This document shows, piece after piece, positions 8,187 through 17,176 of a stretch of 64,000 nt of DNA. Every line of letters begins with the position of its first letter. Position 1 is the first letter of the stretch. The notes beneath the pieces were generated by a model. The model worked only from the letters and a program-made list of their open reading frames with translations. It had not been told where the DNA came from and searched no databases. Source of the stretch: Lachnospiraceae bacterium (lineage in GTDB: Bacteria; Bacillota; Clostridia; Lachnospirales; Lachnospiraceae). Made by a program: the position numbers and the translations under genes. Where the stretch lies: NCBI GenBank assembly GCA_902363555.1, contig CABJAM010000005.1, positions 62,001-126,000 of the forward strand, in the 5' to 3' direction.

Positions 8187-9539
8187 TTATGAAACCTCCC
8201 GGGTCAGTTTCCGCGCCCAATGGCCGAAATTTACCTTGATAAAGGCCGGGATGCATTTAAAAATCTGGTCCGCATTCAGGCAGCAGACCACGATCACCGG
8301 CGACAGCTTCCATACAAAGGCCGCCAGAAATGAAACCGGAATGACAATGCACCATATACTGATCAAATCCATGATCATCACATACCGGGTATCTCCGCCG
8401 CCCTTGATAATACCTGAATTTACAGGCATCTGGTAGGACATGCCCACCATGACAATACACAAAATATGTAAAAATTTACGCGCATAATATTCACTTTCCG
8501 ATGTAAAGCTGTACAGCGACAGCACCGGCTCGGTCAATGCAAATAAAATAGCGCCGCAGACCACGCCCATGGCCAAAAACATGATCTGGAAGGTTTTCGC
8601 ATACTGGCGGACAGTGTCCTTATTTCCTGCGCCAATCGCCTTACCGATCAGTACCGACGCCGTGGATGCACCCCCCACTGCCACGGATTTGACCATAAGG
8701 AACAGATTGGAGGCCATACTGTTGGCCACAATGACGCTTCTGGACAAATGCCCTAAAACTGCGGTCTGAAGCGCGGTATTGACGCCCCACAGGCTTTGCA
8801 GTAATATAATGGGCGCGCTCAGTCTGAAATAGTCCTTGGCAAGCAGCCGGTCCACATGAAGATAATCGCGCAGACGCAGCGTGAGCACCTTTTCTTTCTT
8901 TGCAAGATAGATAATGAGCCACAAAAGCTCCGCTATCCGCGCTACCAGAGTTCCAATGGCAGCTCCGGTCACACCCAGCCTCGGGAAACCGAAATGCCCG
9001 TAGATCAATATCCAGTTCAGCCCGCCGTTAATGATCAGCGTGGACACAGACAGATAAAAGGCGATTTTCACAACCTGGATACTGCGCAGCGTGGCCAGTA
9101 ATATATTGGTGATACCGAAAAATATGTAGGTGAACCGTATCACATTGACATACTCAGCGCCGGCCTCAATAATCTGCGCGTCGTTGGTGAACAGGCCGAT
9201 CATCCAGCCAGGAAACGCGCTGGCTATGATAAACAGCAGCAGGCAAAGAACCAGCATAAACCGCATGGCTACCGAGGACACCTTTTTAATAGGCCCCGTC
9301 TGCCGCTTTCCCCAATATTGCGACGATAAGATCACGATACCGTCGCCAATCCCGATCAGCAACTGCTGATAAACAAACTGCACCTGATTGGCCGCCGTCA
9401 CACCGGACAACGCCGCCTCCCCATAGCGGCCCAGCATTATATTGTCCAGCATATTGACGCCAAGGGATACCACATTTTGTAAAATCACCATGACGGCAAT
9501 GGAGAAAAATGTGTGATAAAACTTTCTGTCTTTAATCAT
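8187..9539 (-). CDS. MATE family efflux transporter
   Basis: A 450-residue membrane protein of the multidrug and toxin extrusion family, with about 12 helices. The two internal halves each begin with the family's asymmetric start (SLGVNMLDNIMLGRYG in the first half). It probably expels organic cations or drugs by Na+ or H+ antiport. I chose the ATG at 9539, with GGGAG 8 bp upstream, over a GTG at 9554 that precedes the ribosome site. It is the first gene of the operon with the two S9 peptidases. Confidence 0.85.
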   Translation of the reverse strand: MIKDRKFYHTFFSIAVMVILQNVVSLGVNMLDNIMLGRYGEAALSGVTAANQVQFVYQQLLIGIGDGIVILSSQYWGKRQTGPIKKVSSVAMRFMLVLCLLLFIIASAFPGWMIGLFTNDAQIIEAGAEYVNVIRFTYIFFGITNILLATLRSIQVVKIAFYLSVSTLIINGGLNWILIYGHFGFPRLGVTGAAIGTLVARIAELLWLIIYLAKKEKVLTLRLRDYLHVDRLLAKDYFRLSAPIILLQSLWGVNTALQTAVLGHLSRSVIVANSMASNLFLMVKSVAVGGASTASVLIGKAIGAGNKDTVRQYAKTFQIMFLAMGVVCGAILFALTEPVLSLYSFTSESEYYARKFLHILCIVMVGMSYQMPVNSGIIKGGGDTRYVMIMDLISIWCIVIPVSFLAAFVWKLSPVIVVCCLNADQIFKCIPAFIKVNFGHWARKLTREVS

Positions 9540-9576
9540 TGTATTCGCTCCCACGTATTAATTATTGATAAAGATA

Positions 9577-9605
9577 ATTATACCGTAGAATCCTTTAATT
9601 AGCAA
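9577..9605 (-). promoter_or_regulatory. Promoter of the MATE-peptidase operon
   Basis: On the minus strand TTGCTA (9600-9605) and TATAAT (9577-9582) are 17 bp apart. They lie 38 bp upstream of the MATE start. Confidence 0.6.
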
Positions 9606-9629
9606 TCTTTGAAACGGCTCCTGAAACGG

Positions 9630-9675
9630 GAAAAACGCAGCAAAACAGATGGTTCACTCATCCGTTTCACTGCGC
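9630..9675 (-). terminator. Terminator of the GNAT-MerR pair
   Basis: On the minus strand a stem begins CGCAGTGAAACGGATG and closes with CATCTGTTTTGCTGCG, followed by TTTTTC. It lies just after the MerR stop at 9682. Confidence 0.7.
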
Positions 9676-9681
9676 TTCTAT

Positions 9682-10092
9682 TTATATTTTATGCATATGT
9701 TCACATCCACATTCTTCATCCGCAAAGCCGATACTGTCCGTCAGAAACATTTGATCATAACGCTCGATCTTATAGTCCAGCCGTGCCAGCGTCCGCTGCA
9801 TTTCCTCCACGCGGTCCGCAAGCAGCTTTCTCTGCTCTATCAGCAGCTCCTTTCGCGCGGCCACAGTGGATTCCCCCTGCATAAACAGGCCCACATACTC
9901 GATCAGCGCCTCAATGGGCAGCCCGGCGCTGCGCATGCATTTGATAAATTCCACCCAGCGGCAATCCTCGTCGGTATAATCCCGGATGCCGCTCTTATTG
10001 CGGTGGACCGCAGGAAGCAGGCCGATGCGCTCATAGTAGCGCAGCGTATCCGCTGTAAGTCCATAGGTTTTGCTGACTTCTGCAATGGTCAT
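9682..10092 (-). CDS. MerR-family regulator (AdhR/NmlR-like)
   Basis: A 136-residue regulator. Residues 1-70 form the MerR helix-turn-helix (MTIAEVSKTYGLTADTLRYYE, GIRDYTDED), then a dimer coiled coil (about 80-118). The sequence KCMRSAGLPIEALIEY is typical of the AdhR-like subgroup that senses aldehydes or electrophiles. The C terminus ends ECGCEHMHKI, a Cys/His cluster that could bind a metal or sense thiol stress; this is inference. GGAGG is well placed. It follows the acetyltransferase gene by 12 bp, the same pairing as BltR/BltD-type loci. Confidence 0.8.
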   Translation of the reverse strand: MTIAEVSKTYGLTADTLRYYERIGLLPAVHRNKSGIRDYTDEDCRWVEFIKCMRSAGLPIEALIEYVGLFMQGESTVAARKELLIEQRKLLADRVEEMQRTLARLDYKIERYDQMFLTDSIGFADEECGCEHMHKI

Positions 10093-10104
10093 GTAACTTC
10101 CTCC

Positions 10105-10554
10105 TTATAAGTGCTTTACCATAATCTTCTCTCCATGAATATCTTTCTTGCCATTAAATTCAAAGCCGAATCTTCGGTACAGCTTTACCGCCGTCGCATT
10201 GCCGTCAATGACACTGAGGTATATTTTCCTGCAGTTATATTCTCCCTTAAGCCGGTCTATAAGCAGCGCCAACGCCGCCGTTGCGTAGCCTCTGCCCTGA
10301 AACTGCGCATCGATGAGAAGCCGGTCCAGCCAAACCCTTCCAAAGGGTAGATATTCCCAGAAATATCCATACATGGCAAAACCAACCATCGTATCCTTGT
10401 CGCAGATTGCCACAGGACGCCAGGATTTTCGCCGGTCCGCCTCCGAAAGACACTGCGCCACACTCTCCACAAAGCCTTCCTGCCCGGGAGCCGTATGCAA
10501 TGTCAGAGCCTTTGCCCGATTCTTTTCAGTTATTGGTTCAAAATGTATATCCAT
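10105..10554 (-). CDS. GNAT acetyltransferase (polyamine/BltD-like)
   Basis: A 149-residue single-domain N-acetyltransferase. The acetyl-CoA motif is RLLIDAQFQGRGYATAAL (about 79-96), and the last strand has NATAVKLYRRFGF. The N-terminal MDIHFEPITEKNRAKALTLH and overall length resemble the spermine/spermidine acetyltransferases BltD and PaiA. The acceptor substrate is not proven. AAGAAGG lies upstream of the ATG. It is the first gene of a pair with the MerR regulator. Confidence 0.75.
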   Translation of the reverse strand: MDIHFEPITEKNRAKALTLHTAPGQEGFVESVAQCLSEADRRKSWRPVAICDKDTMVGFAMYGYFWEYLPFGRVWLDRLLIDAQFQGRGYATAALALLIDRLKGEYNCRKIYLSVIDGNATAVKLYRRFGFEFNGKKDIHGEKIMVKHL

Positions 10555-10610
10555 GATCTTACCTTCTTTTACTTTTTACATATTCTAGCAGGAAATCAGG
10601 AATTTTGCAA

Positions 10611-10658
10611 CCCATCGCGGTTATGATTCTGTTACCCACCGCAGTTATCATTCTGTTA
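10611..10658. repeat. 24-nt tandem duplication
   Basis: CCCATCGCGGTTATGATTCTG and a second copy differing at three positions stand head to tail, each ending in TTA. They lie between the DUF2000 gene and the acetyltransferase gene and have no coding role. Confidence 0.6.
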
Positions 10659-10701
10659 CGACGGCTGTCACCGTTCACCGGCGGACCAGCAAACAGCCAG
10701 C

Positions 10702-11124
10702 TTATCTGAGCAGCGGCAGGCTTCCGGTCAGGCGGTTCACCAGCTTTTTATTTCCACACAGGGCGATACCAAAATAAGTCATATCCGCCCCACTTACAGA
10801 TGCGGCCTTTTGAATATACGTATCATAAGTATTGCAGCTTTGGGCCACATCGGAAAAGTCCACCACTGTAAGCTCAGAAAATGCAGGATCATACAGCATT
10901 TCCCGAAGCTCCATAAGCCGCTCCTTACTGGCCTTTAAAACAGGCACCGGATACTCGATGATCCCCAGGTGCATGCGCCCGTCCTTATCCGCCACCGCAC
11001 AGCCCACAGCTTCCGGAATGAACTTTCCCAGTGTAATTCCCATAATTCCCGCAGTATTGGCAATAATACCCGTGGGAAGCGTTTCATCGATCACCATGAC
11101 ACATTTAAAATCTTTACTATCCAT
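10702..11124 (-). CDS. DUF2000 family protein
   Basis: A 140-residue protein of the DUF2000 family, which is related in fold to peptidyl-tRNA hydrolase 2. It has the N-terminal DFKCVMVIDETLPTGIIANTA pattern and central GKFIPEAVG. No biochemical role is established for this family. The ATG at 11124 has AAGGAG 9 bp upstream; an upstream in-frame start at 11190 would run through a hairpin (about 11160-11190) and is unlikely. It is probably transcribed alone, downstream of the ABC exporter genes. Confidence 0.75.
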   Translation of the reverse strand: MDSKDFKCVMVIDETLPTGIIANTAGIMGITLGKFIPEAVGCAVADKDGRMHLGIIEYPVPVLKASKERLMELREMLYDPAFSELTVVDFSDVAQSCNTYDTYIQKAASVSGADMTYFGIALCGNKKLVNRLTGSLPLLR

Positions 11125-11257
11125 CTTAAAAATCTCCTTTATCCTTAAATCAATCCCCTTGCGGTTATACGCAGGTTTTATCCTGCGCATAATCGCGTAT
11201 CAGATAAAGTTTAACATTCTTAAGTCGGAAAATCTTGTAAAATATAACACCCAAACG

Positions 11258-13519
11258 CTATTCTCTGTTTTTAAGCACCTCGGCCGGTGTCACCCGCTTA
11301 ACCTTGCCCACAAGCATACGGTTGATCAGCAGATAAAGCAACAATATTGCGCCATAAATGCCGAGGAAAAGCTGCCAGGAAAAGCTTAAGTCAAGACCAC
11401 AGGAGACATTGGCCACCATTACAGGGAACACCCTGTCCATAACGATCTTGGATAATGGCAGGCAAATGGCAGCTCCCACCGCGATCACATAAAAGTTCCC
11501 ATTGAGATAAAGCTTCTTTACTTCCTTATCCCGAAATCCAAACACCTTGATCAGAGAAATACCAAACGCCGAACGGTCGATCATCACCTTCATCATCAGA
11601 TACATAACCACAAAAAAAACAACCGCAGACACAAGGATCAGCATGGAGATCATCGGCATCATCATAGAAATAAATACATCAGACGCCTTTTCAATATCCG
11701 CCCTGGAGGTCACCGCCAAAAGATGATCCGGTAAAATATCCAGCGCTTTATGGGAAAATACCACATTATAGTAATCCTCCTCCTGGCTAAAGAGCTGCCG
11801 CATACTTTTAATATCCATAAAAGCGTATAAGGACGTGGAATATTGGACAATATCCGTCACTGTAAATTCATAACCCCTGTCATTTTCTCCATCGGTAAGT
11901 ACCAGCGTATCACCCTTTTTTACGCCGAATTTCTGAGCCGCCGCTGAAGAAAGAGCGGCCTTGTTCTCACCGGGCTCAACATTGACATCAAAATATGGAT
12001 TATCCCTGTCGATCCCAAGCAGGGTGACATCCATTGTATAGCCGAGATTTTCCTTTTGCAGCGCCACCGCATAGGCTGCCTCTCCGCCTTCGGGCACCTG
12101 TGGTTGGGGATATTTACAGGTATACATATATTCAAATTTGGTGTCAGCTTTGTTCTGATCCCGGATATGCACACACAGGACATAACAGTCAACACCGATC
12201 ATCATCACAAGAAGTGCGATAAACATGCCCAATAATACAGCACCTGTACTCCTGGTCTCACGAAGCATCTGTCTTATACGGAACCGGCTGATAAATCCCA
12301 GACGCCCCAATGAAATATTGCGCCCCCGGCTTTCCTTCGGTTCCTTGCGGATCAGGGCAAGCGCCGGCCTGGACAGCCTTTTATTCATTACAATAGTATT
12401 GACCACAACTGCCACCACCGGGGGCATGAGCAGACCGTAAACAAGAACAGACGGCGAATACACTAACGGAAGCTCGGGTATGGAAAAATAGCCGTAGCAG
12501 CTCCTAAGCTGCCAGTTCAGGCCCAGAGGAGAAAAACCAGCCACAGTTCCCAGAATGCCCGATATAAAAGTAATGATGACCGGAAGGGTCAGGTAGTGAA
12601 CAATCAATTCCCGCCTGCGCACACCAAGGGCATACAAGGCTCCGATCTCACTGCTTTCCGCCTCGATGTTATGGATGATAAATACAGAAATCACATAGGA
12701 AAACAAAATCAGGACAATAACACCGGCAATATATCCGGCCATCCTGTTAATCACCTGGTCATTGGCGGACGCTCCAATTCTTGGATTATCCGAGGCGGGA
12801 AGAAACTGTATAAGATTTTTCACCGACCTGGGAGTAAATTTATAGGATGAAAGTAAATCCTTTAATTCCTTCTCACGGATCGTATCCCCCAGGCTATAAG
12901 CATAGGTGTAGCTTTCCGAGCGATAGCCAGCGTTCCGGGCCTTAAAGCTTTCATATTGTCCGTCACACACAAAAGCCAGACCAAAGTTTTTACTATCCAC
13001 ACTGCTGTCCGATAAGTTCTTAAACATGGCGTCATAATCCGGTACAGTACCGATGCCAACAATGTGCAGTTTTTCGCCATCCAGTGAAATATCATCCCCC
13101 GGGGCAAGATTATTTTCCTGACAATAACGCTTCTCCAGCACGACCTCGCCATCGGTTTCGGCCAAACGCCCCACGTCCAGAGCAATCAGATCCAGACATT
13201 CCCGATTTTTAAACAGGCGCAGTGTTTCCTTGTTCGCAGAGCCCTCAATATCCATATAAAACATGGCCTCCACTGTCACCCCGGTATCTTTAAGCTGTTC
13301 CTCCTGAGCTTTTGTCAGCGGTGTAAATACCGAAAACTGTCCATCCTCCAAATGCTGCGTTTTTGCTAAATCCCGCCCCCCAACGATCACCGTATCCGCA
13401 GCGGCGATAAGGCTGACGATCAGATAAACGCAAAACAGGATCAACAGGCTCAGTGCCAAATACCTGAAAATATTCACCTTCAGATCACGCAGGGCCCTTC
13501 TTATCAATATTTTCTGCAT
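11258..13519 (-). CDS. ABC transporter permease with two FtsX domains
   Basis: A 753-residue membrane protein: an N-terminal helix (about 20-40), an extracellular domain (about 45-245), a three-helix FtsX block (about 260-385), a second helix at about 430, another extracellular domain, and a second FtsX block (about 610-750). This is the layout of antimicrobial-peptide and lipoprotein-type exporters of the MacB/BceB superfamily. It pairs with the ATPase 19 bp upstream. The ATG at 13519 has GGGGAGG about 10 bp upstream; a GTG at 13537 is the alternative. Expression is likely under the TetR regulator at 14439. Confidence 0.82.
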   Translation of the reverse strand: MQKILIRRALRDLKVNIFRYLALSLLILFCVYLIVSLIAAADTVIVGGRDLAKTQHLEDGQFSVFTPLTKAQEEQLKDTGVTVEAMFYMDIEGSANKETLRLFKNRECLDLIALDVGRLAETDGEVVLEKRYCQENNLAPGDDISLDGEKLHIVGIGTVPDYDAMFKNLSDSSVDSKNFGLAFVCDGQYESFKARNAGYRSESYTYAYSLGDTIREKELKDLLSSYKFTPRSVKNLIQFLPASDNPRIGASANDQVINRMAGYIAGVIVLILFSYVISVFIIHNIEAESSEIGALYALGVRRRELIVHYLTLPVIITFISGILGTVAGFSPLGLNWQLRSCYGYFSIPELPLVYSPSVLVYGLLMPPVVAVVVNTIVMNKRLSRPALALIRKEPKESRGRNISLGRLGFISRFRIRQMLRETRSTGAVLLGMFIALLVMMIGVDCYVLCVHIRDQNKADTKFEYMYTCKYPQPQVPEGGEAAYAVALQKENLGYTMDVTLLGIDRDNPYFDVNVEPGENKAALSSAAAQKFGVKKGDTLVLTDGENDRGYEFTVTDIVQYSTSLYAFMDIKSMRQLFSQEEDYYNVVFSHKALDILPDHLLAVTSRADIEKASDVFISMMMPMISMLILVSAVVFFVVMYLMMKVMIDRSAFGISLIKVFGFRDKEVKKLYLNGNFYVIAVGAAICLPLSKIVMDRVFPVMVANVSCGLDLSFSWQLFLGIYGAILLLYLLINRMLVGKVKRVTPAEVLKNRE

Positions 13520-13537
13520 ACCATTAAGCCTCCCCAC

Positions 13538-14239
13538 TTACAGATCTTCCAGCAGAGCCGGAGGTATACGGTTTTCATTGTCATATTCCCTGTGTATTTG
13601 GCCATCCTTAATGAGAATAACCTTATGTACCATATTTTTTATGGAATTATTATGTGTGACGATCAACATCGTCGTTTTGTATTTTTTATTGATCTCATCC
13701 AAAAGAATAAGGATATCTCTGGAGGTTTCTGAATCCAGCGCTCCCGTAGGCTCGTCACACAGCAAAAGCCTGGGATTTTTAATCAACGCCCTGGCAATGG
13801 CGCACCGCTGCTGCTGGCCGCCGGATAACTGGGATGGAAATTTATTCTGATGCTGAGTCAACCCCAGCGTTTCAAGCAGTTCATCCATAGACAGGGGCTG
13901 CTTTGCCAGATACTCGCAAACCTGGATATTTTCCTTTACCGTCAAATTCGGCACCAGATTGTAAAACTGGAACACAAATCCCAGGCAGGCCCTGCGGTAA
14001 TCGGACAGAAGCTGCGGACTAAGCCCCACGATCTCCTTTCCATCCACGCAGATGGAACCGGAATCCACCGGGTCCAGACCGCCGATGCAGTTGAGCAGCG
14101 TCGATTTTCCCGACCCGCTGCTGCCTTGGATCACACACATTTTCCCGGCCTCCAGATTCGTGGATATGCCCTTTAGGACCTGAATGTAGCTTTCATTTTC
14201 TCCATAACTTTTCTTTATATCTCTCACTGCCAAATACAT
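13538..14239 (-). CDS. ABC transporter ATPase (LolD/MacB type)
   Basis: A 233-residue ATP-binding subunit. Walker A is GSSGSGKST (about 36-44), Q-loop FVFQFYNL, signature LSGGQQQR and Walker B LLLCDEPTGALD. It drives the FtsX permease that follows. The ATG at 14239 has AGGAGG 8 bp upstream; a TTG at 14257 would precede that site. A TetR-type operator (14296-14308) lies 57 bp upstream, so the exporter is probably induced by the ligand of the TetR protein. The first four codons are also found as a remnant at 18866. Confidence 0.88.
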   Translation of the reverse strand: MYLAVRDIKKSYGENESYIQVLKGISTNLEAGKMCVIQGSSGSGKSTLLNCIGGLDPVDSGSICVDGKEIVGLSPQLLSDYRRACLGFVFQFYNLVPNLTVKENIQVCEYLAKQPLSMDELLETLGLTQHQNKFPSQLSGGQQQRCAIARALIKNPRLLLCDEPTGALDSETSRDILILLDEINKKYKTTMLIVTHNNSIKNMVHKVILIKDGQIHREYDNENRIPPALLEDL

Positions 14240-14295
14240 GCTCCGACCTCCTGTCAATGGTTGTCAACCTGTTAATGATACACAATCTCAATAAC

Positions 14296-14308
14296 ATAAC
14301 ACTGTTAT
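14296..14308. promoter_or_regulatory. Candidate TetR operator before the ABC exporter
   Basis: Perfect palindrome ATAACACTGTTAT, extended to ACATAACACTGTTATGT. An identical 13-mer lies directly before the tetR ribosome site (15067-15079) and in the duplicated segment (18933-18945). Confidence 0.7.
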
Positions 14309-14328
14309 GTAAAAACGTTTTATATAGA

Positions 14329-14374
14329 GGATGTATTAAAAGCGATTTACAATAACGCCTTTTAATACATCCTC
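14329..14374. terminator. 16-bp perfect hairpin between tetR and ABC ATPase
   Basis: GAGGATGTATTAAAAG pairs with CTTTTAATACATCCTC around a 15-nt loop. Its place after the tetR stop suggests an end signal for tetR, though no T-run follows on the minus strand. A near-identical copy is at 18965-19010. Confidence 0.45.
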
Positions 14375-14438
14375 CAATTTGCCGGGTTTATGAACAGCTC
14401 ATACGCTCTGAACGGCTACCGGATTTATATTTCATGGC

Positions 14439-15053
14439 TTAGACTTTAAACATTCCGAAGAAACCTGCGGACAGGTAACGGATCATCGGCTCCATATACC
14501 TGCAGGCGGCATCCACATCCGGCTCATGGGTGATCATATGAACAAATATATCTATATGCATATGAGCCATCCAATGTACTGTATAATCCTCCAGGGGCGG
14601 TTGCTGAAATATCTGACAGTACCGGTCCGACAATGCACGGTAATGCTTCTGGGTAATCTCCACCAGACGGTCCACATAGGCTTCGTAGCCAGAGCCCTGC
14701 GACTTCGTCAAAACAAGCTGACACTCATCATAGTATTGATACATATAGCGGATGATCTGTAAGGCAGCCTGAAAATCACGGCTCTCCGTCAGATTATCAG
14801 GCAGCATCTGAGGTGGTGTGGATGCTTCCTCCTCATAATGGTCCATCATCGCCTGATACAGCTTACTAAGCGGCGCATCCACCAGAGCTGCAAACAAATC
14901 CGCTTTATCTTTAAAAAAGAAATACAGAGCTCCTGTAGTTACTTCCGCCTGCTTGCAAATACTCCGTAAAGATGCTGATGCATAGCCTTTTTCTAAAAAT
15001 TCCTTTTTGGCACTGGCCAGAAGCTTCTTCCTCGTTTCTCTCTCGTCCTTCAC
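14439..15053 (-). CDS. TetR-family repressor
   Basis: A 204-residue repressor with an N-terminal helix-turn-helix (RKKLLASAKKEFLEKGYASASL, then TTGALYFFFKDKADL) and a C-terminal ligand-binding domain of unknown specificity. The start is set by GGAGG at 15059-15063, five bases before a GTG at 15051-15053; the upstream ATG at 15068 has no ribosome site and lies in the operator. The palindrome ATAACACTGTTAT lies just upstream of this ribosome site and again before the ABC ATPase, so it probably represses itself and the exporter. A decayed second copy of its 3' part is at 19075-19200. Confidence 0.88.
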   Translation of the reverse strand: MKDERETRKKLLASAKKEFLEKGYASASLRSICKQAEVTTGALYFFFKDKADLFAALVDAPLSKLYQAMMDHYEEEASTPPQMLPDNLTESRDFQAALQIIRYMYQYYDECQLVLTKSQGSGYEAYVDRLVEITQKHYRALSDRYCQIFQQPPLEDYTVHWMAHMHIDIFVHMITHEPDVDAACRYMEPMIRYLSAGFFGMFKV

Positions 15054-15066
15054 TGCGGCCTCCAAC

Positions 15067-15079
15067 ATAACACTGTTAT
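15067..15079. promoter_or_regulatory. Candidate TetR operator before tetR
   Basis: ATAACACTGTTAT lies immediately upstream of the tetR ribosome-binding site and is identical to the sites at 14296-14308 and 18933-18945. Binding here would block tetR transcription. Confidence 0.7.
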
Positions 15080-15125
15080 CATATCTCTATCCTATCTCAC
15101 TTATGCAACTTTGTCAAGATGCTAA

Positions 15126-15166
15126 TTACCACTTTCATACCTTCTATTTTCCATGTGGTACATCAA
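15126..15166 (-). pseudogene. 3'-end remnant of an oligopeptide-type ABC ATPase
   Basis: The minus-strand translation reads YHMENRRYES and then stops shortly after. The intact ATPase at 19226 ends YHMENGRCES. The match, continuing into the spacer next to tetR, marks the edge of a duplicated segment that brackets the hydrolase cluster. Confidence 0.65.
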
Positions 15167-15248
15167 TATTGTAGGTTGGAGGCACCAAAAGGGGAATACC
15201 AGCATCTGATATGCCATGGGCCTTTGCCATCACTTCAAAAGTTGCATC

Positions 15249-16145
15249 CTACAATTCCGCCCGGAGCATTTTAATCAGCCACTGCTCGCAGTCTCTTGCA
15301 TAACCATCCTGTTCCTCGTTGATTCTCGTATCATTAGCAGGCTCATAATCAGGACGGTTCGTCTCCAAAAAACCATGCTCTGCCAGAGCATATTCCTTAA
15401 AATGTACACTGACACCGTTTTCTATCAATTTTTTACCATATGCAATACCATGGGGTCTTAGATCATCCTTGCCACAGGTAACAATCAGGGTAGTGCACAT
15501 ACCCTTTATCTTTTCATCCTCTGCGGCCAGAGGTGACATATGAATCTCTCCAAGATTTCCTTCCGGCACCAGAGAAAGAATCGCCCCATTCATCCAGTCA
15601 CAGTTTATCTCAGGGCGCAGATCCACGCAGGGATACACTAATACCTGCATCTTCATTCTGCGATGATTTTCCATTAACCGAAGCACCGTTCCGGCTGTAA
15701 TATTTGCACCTGCGGAATGACCGCCGATGGCCATCCTGTCAGGATCCACCCCAAATTCCTCCGCATGATCCTGGAAATAGGTCACACAGTCGCAGGCTTC
15801 CTTTGACATCTCTGTAATAGGGATCACATCCGCCTTATGATAATTGATATTTACAACCACCGCAGGGATGCTGTTCGCCAGAAGCTGGCAGAAGCTCTCC
15901 ATTAACATAGCATCTCCCCCAAGCCATGCACCTCCATGCATATTAAAAAATACAGGCAGCAACTGCTCTGTCTTCTCAGCAGGTCTGTAAATCAACACGG
16001 GAACCGGTAACTTTCCATCTTCTCTTGGCACTGAGAATCGCTCACCCACAGATGGTTTTGCTAAATAGGCTGCTCTGATCTGTTCCAGTGCAGCTACCCC
16101 TTTTGCTGTATTCTCATCCGGTATTTCCAATCTTCCTACTCTCAT
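15249..16145 (-). CDS. Alpha/beta hydrolase, HSL-type esterase
   Basis: A 298-residue esterase of the hormone-sensitive-lipase group (alpha/beta-hydrolase_3). The oxyanion motif HGGAW is near residue 70, the nucleophile elbow is GGHSAG (about 140-145), then the acid in CGKDDLR and the base in AEHGF. It lacks a signal peptide, so it acts in the cytosol, probably on short acyl or acetyl esters. GGAGG is 9 bp before the ATG. It is the last gene of a three-hydrolase cluster on the minus strand, 25 bp after the next one. Confidence 0.8.
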   Translation of the reverse strand: MRVGRLEIPDENTAKGVAALEQIRAAYLAKPSVGERFSVPREDGKLPVPVLIYRPAEKTEQLLPVFFNMHGGAWLGGDAMLMESFCQLLANSIPAVVVNINYHKADVIPITEMSKEACDCVTYFQDHAEEFGVDPDRMAIGGHSAGANITAGTVLRLMENHRRMKMQVLVYPCVDLRPEINCDWMNGAILSLVPEGNLGEIHMSPLAAEDEKIKGMCTTLIVTCGKDDLRPHGIAYGKKLIENGVSVHFKEYALAEHGFLETNRPDYEPANDTRINEEQDGYARDCEQWLIKMLRAEL

Positions 16146-16170
16146 TTTATCTCCTCCAAACTAATATTGA

Positions 16171-17151
16171 TTATCCCTTCAGGACTTCCTCTACAAACGC
16201 TACCAACAGAGTCATCGCCTCATCAGACGCCTGTGTACCGGCCTCTGTCATAAAACCATGGTTAAAAACACCAAGTTCCTTTGGAGGACAATAAATAGTA
16301 CAGGGCACATGGATCTCATCCAGCTTTGCCTTGAGCTGCTCCGCAGAATCCTTGAAATAGCTGTTACTGCCTGTAACAAAGGTTGGATAGTAGCTGTTTT
16401 GAATATGCAAAGGCACATTGACCAGATTGGAGAAATATCCGGTTTTCAGATTGTTCTCCCCAACCCAGCATCCCAGCATCGTATCCATGGCTTTATCATT
16501 AAAATGAGGAAAATCCAAAGCAGCCTCATCAATGATCAGTCCTTTAAGACAATTTCCCGGAATAGAAGGTGCAAAATCAAACCTGGCAGCATAGTCAGCA
16601 TCTGCCAAAAACAAGCCATATATCTCCGTCATATCCGCACCTGCGCTGCCACCTCCAAGGAGAATCTGCTCTGTATCTATGTGATACCTGTTTCCTTCTT
16701 TTTTTAAGAAACCTAACAGTTCATTGGTCTGTTCAATCTGTATGGGGAACCGATACTTTGGTGCGAAGGCATATCCACCGCTGACCACCGCGATCCCTCT
16801 TTCCAGAAAATGGTTAAACAGCCATCCCAGTCCGGAGGATACCTTTGCGATCGGGTCTCCTGTATCCTTGGTTCCAAACAGGAATCCGCCTCCGTGGAAA
16901 TAAACAAAGACCGGAACGCCTTTCTCTCCTCTTTTTTCCCAAAATTCATCTTTGGGTAAATAGATATCACAAAAACTATTAGGATACTTTGTAGCGTAAG
17001 GTACCTCCGTGATCACCCTTACACCGTCTTCCCGCAGGGTATCCTTCGCCTGTGCCGGCGCCTTAAAAATATTGGGCTGCTTTCTTCCAAAATACTTTCG
17101 AAAGGCCACAGTCTGAATGAATTTTGCCTTGAAATCCCATCTGCATATCAT
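16171..17151 (-). CDS. Alpha/beta hydrolase, HSL-like
   Basis: A 326-residue hydrolase with HGGGF (about 89-93) and the elbow GGGSAGAD. The C-terminal VFNHGFM carries the likely catalytic His. An N-terminal extension of about 50 residues precedes the fold. The sequence around the nucleophile, GGGSAG, departs from the usual GDSAG of the family. GGGAGG is placed 8 bp before the ATG. It sits between two other hydrolase genes, each 25 bp away. The substrate is unknown. Confidence 0.75.
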   Translation of the reverse strand: MICRWDFKAKFIQTVAFRKYFGRKQPNIFKAPAQAKDTLREDGVRVITEVPYATKYPNSFCDIYLPKDEFWEKRGEKGVPVFVYFHGGGFLFGTKDTGDPIAKVSSGLGWLFNHFLERGIAVVSGGYAFAPKYRFPIQIEQTNELLGFLKKEGNRYHIDTEQILLGGGSAGADMTEIYGLFLADADYAARFDFAPSIPGNCLKGLIIDEAALDFPHFNDKAMDTMLGCWVGENNLKTGYFSNLVNVPLHIQNSYYPTFVTGSNSYFKDSAEQLKAKLDEIHVPCTIYCPPKELGVFNHGFMTEAGTQASDEAMTLLVAFVEEVLKG

Positions 17152-17176
17152 ATTTTACTTCCTCCCTTTTTCGTCT

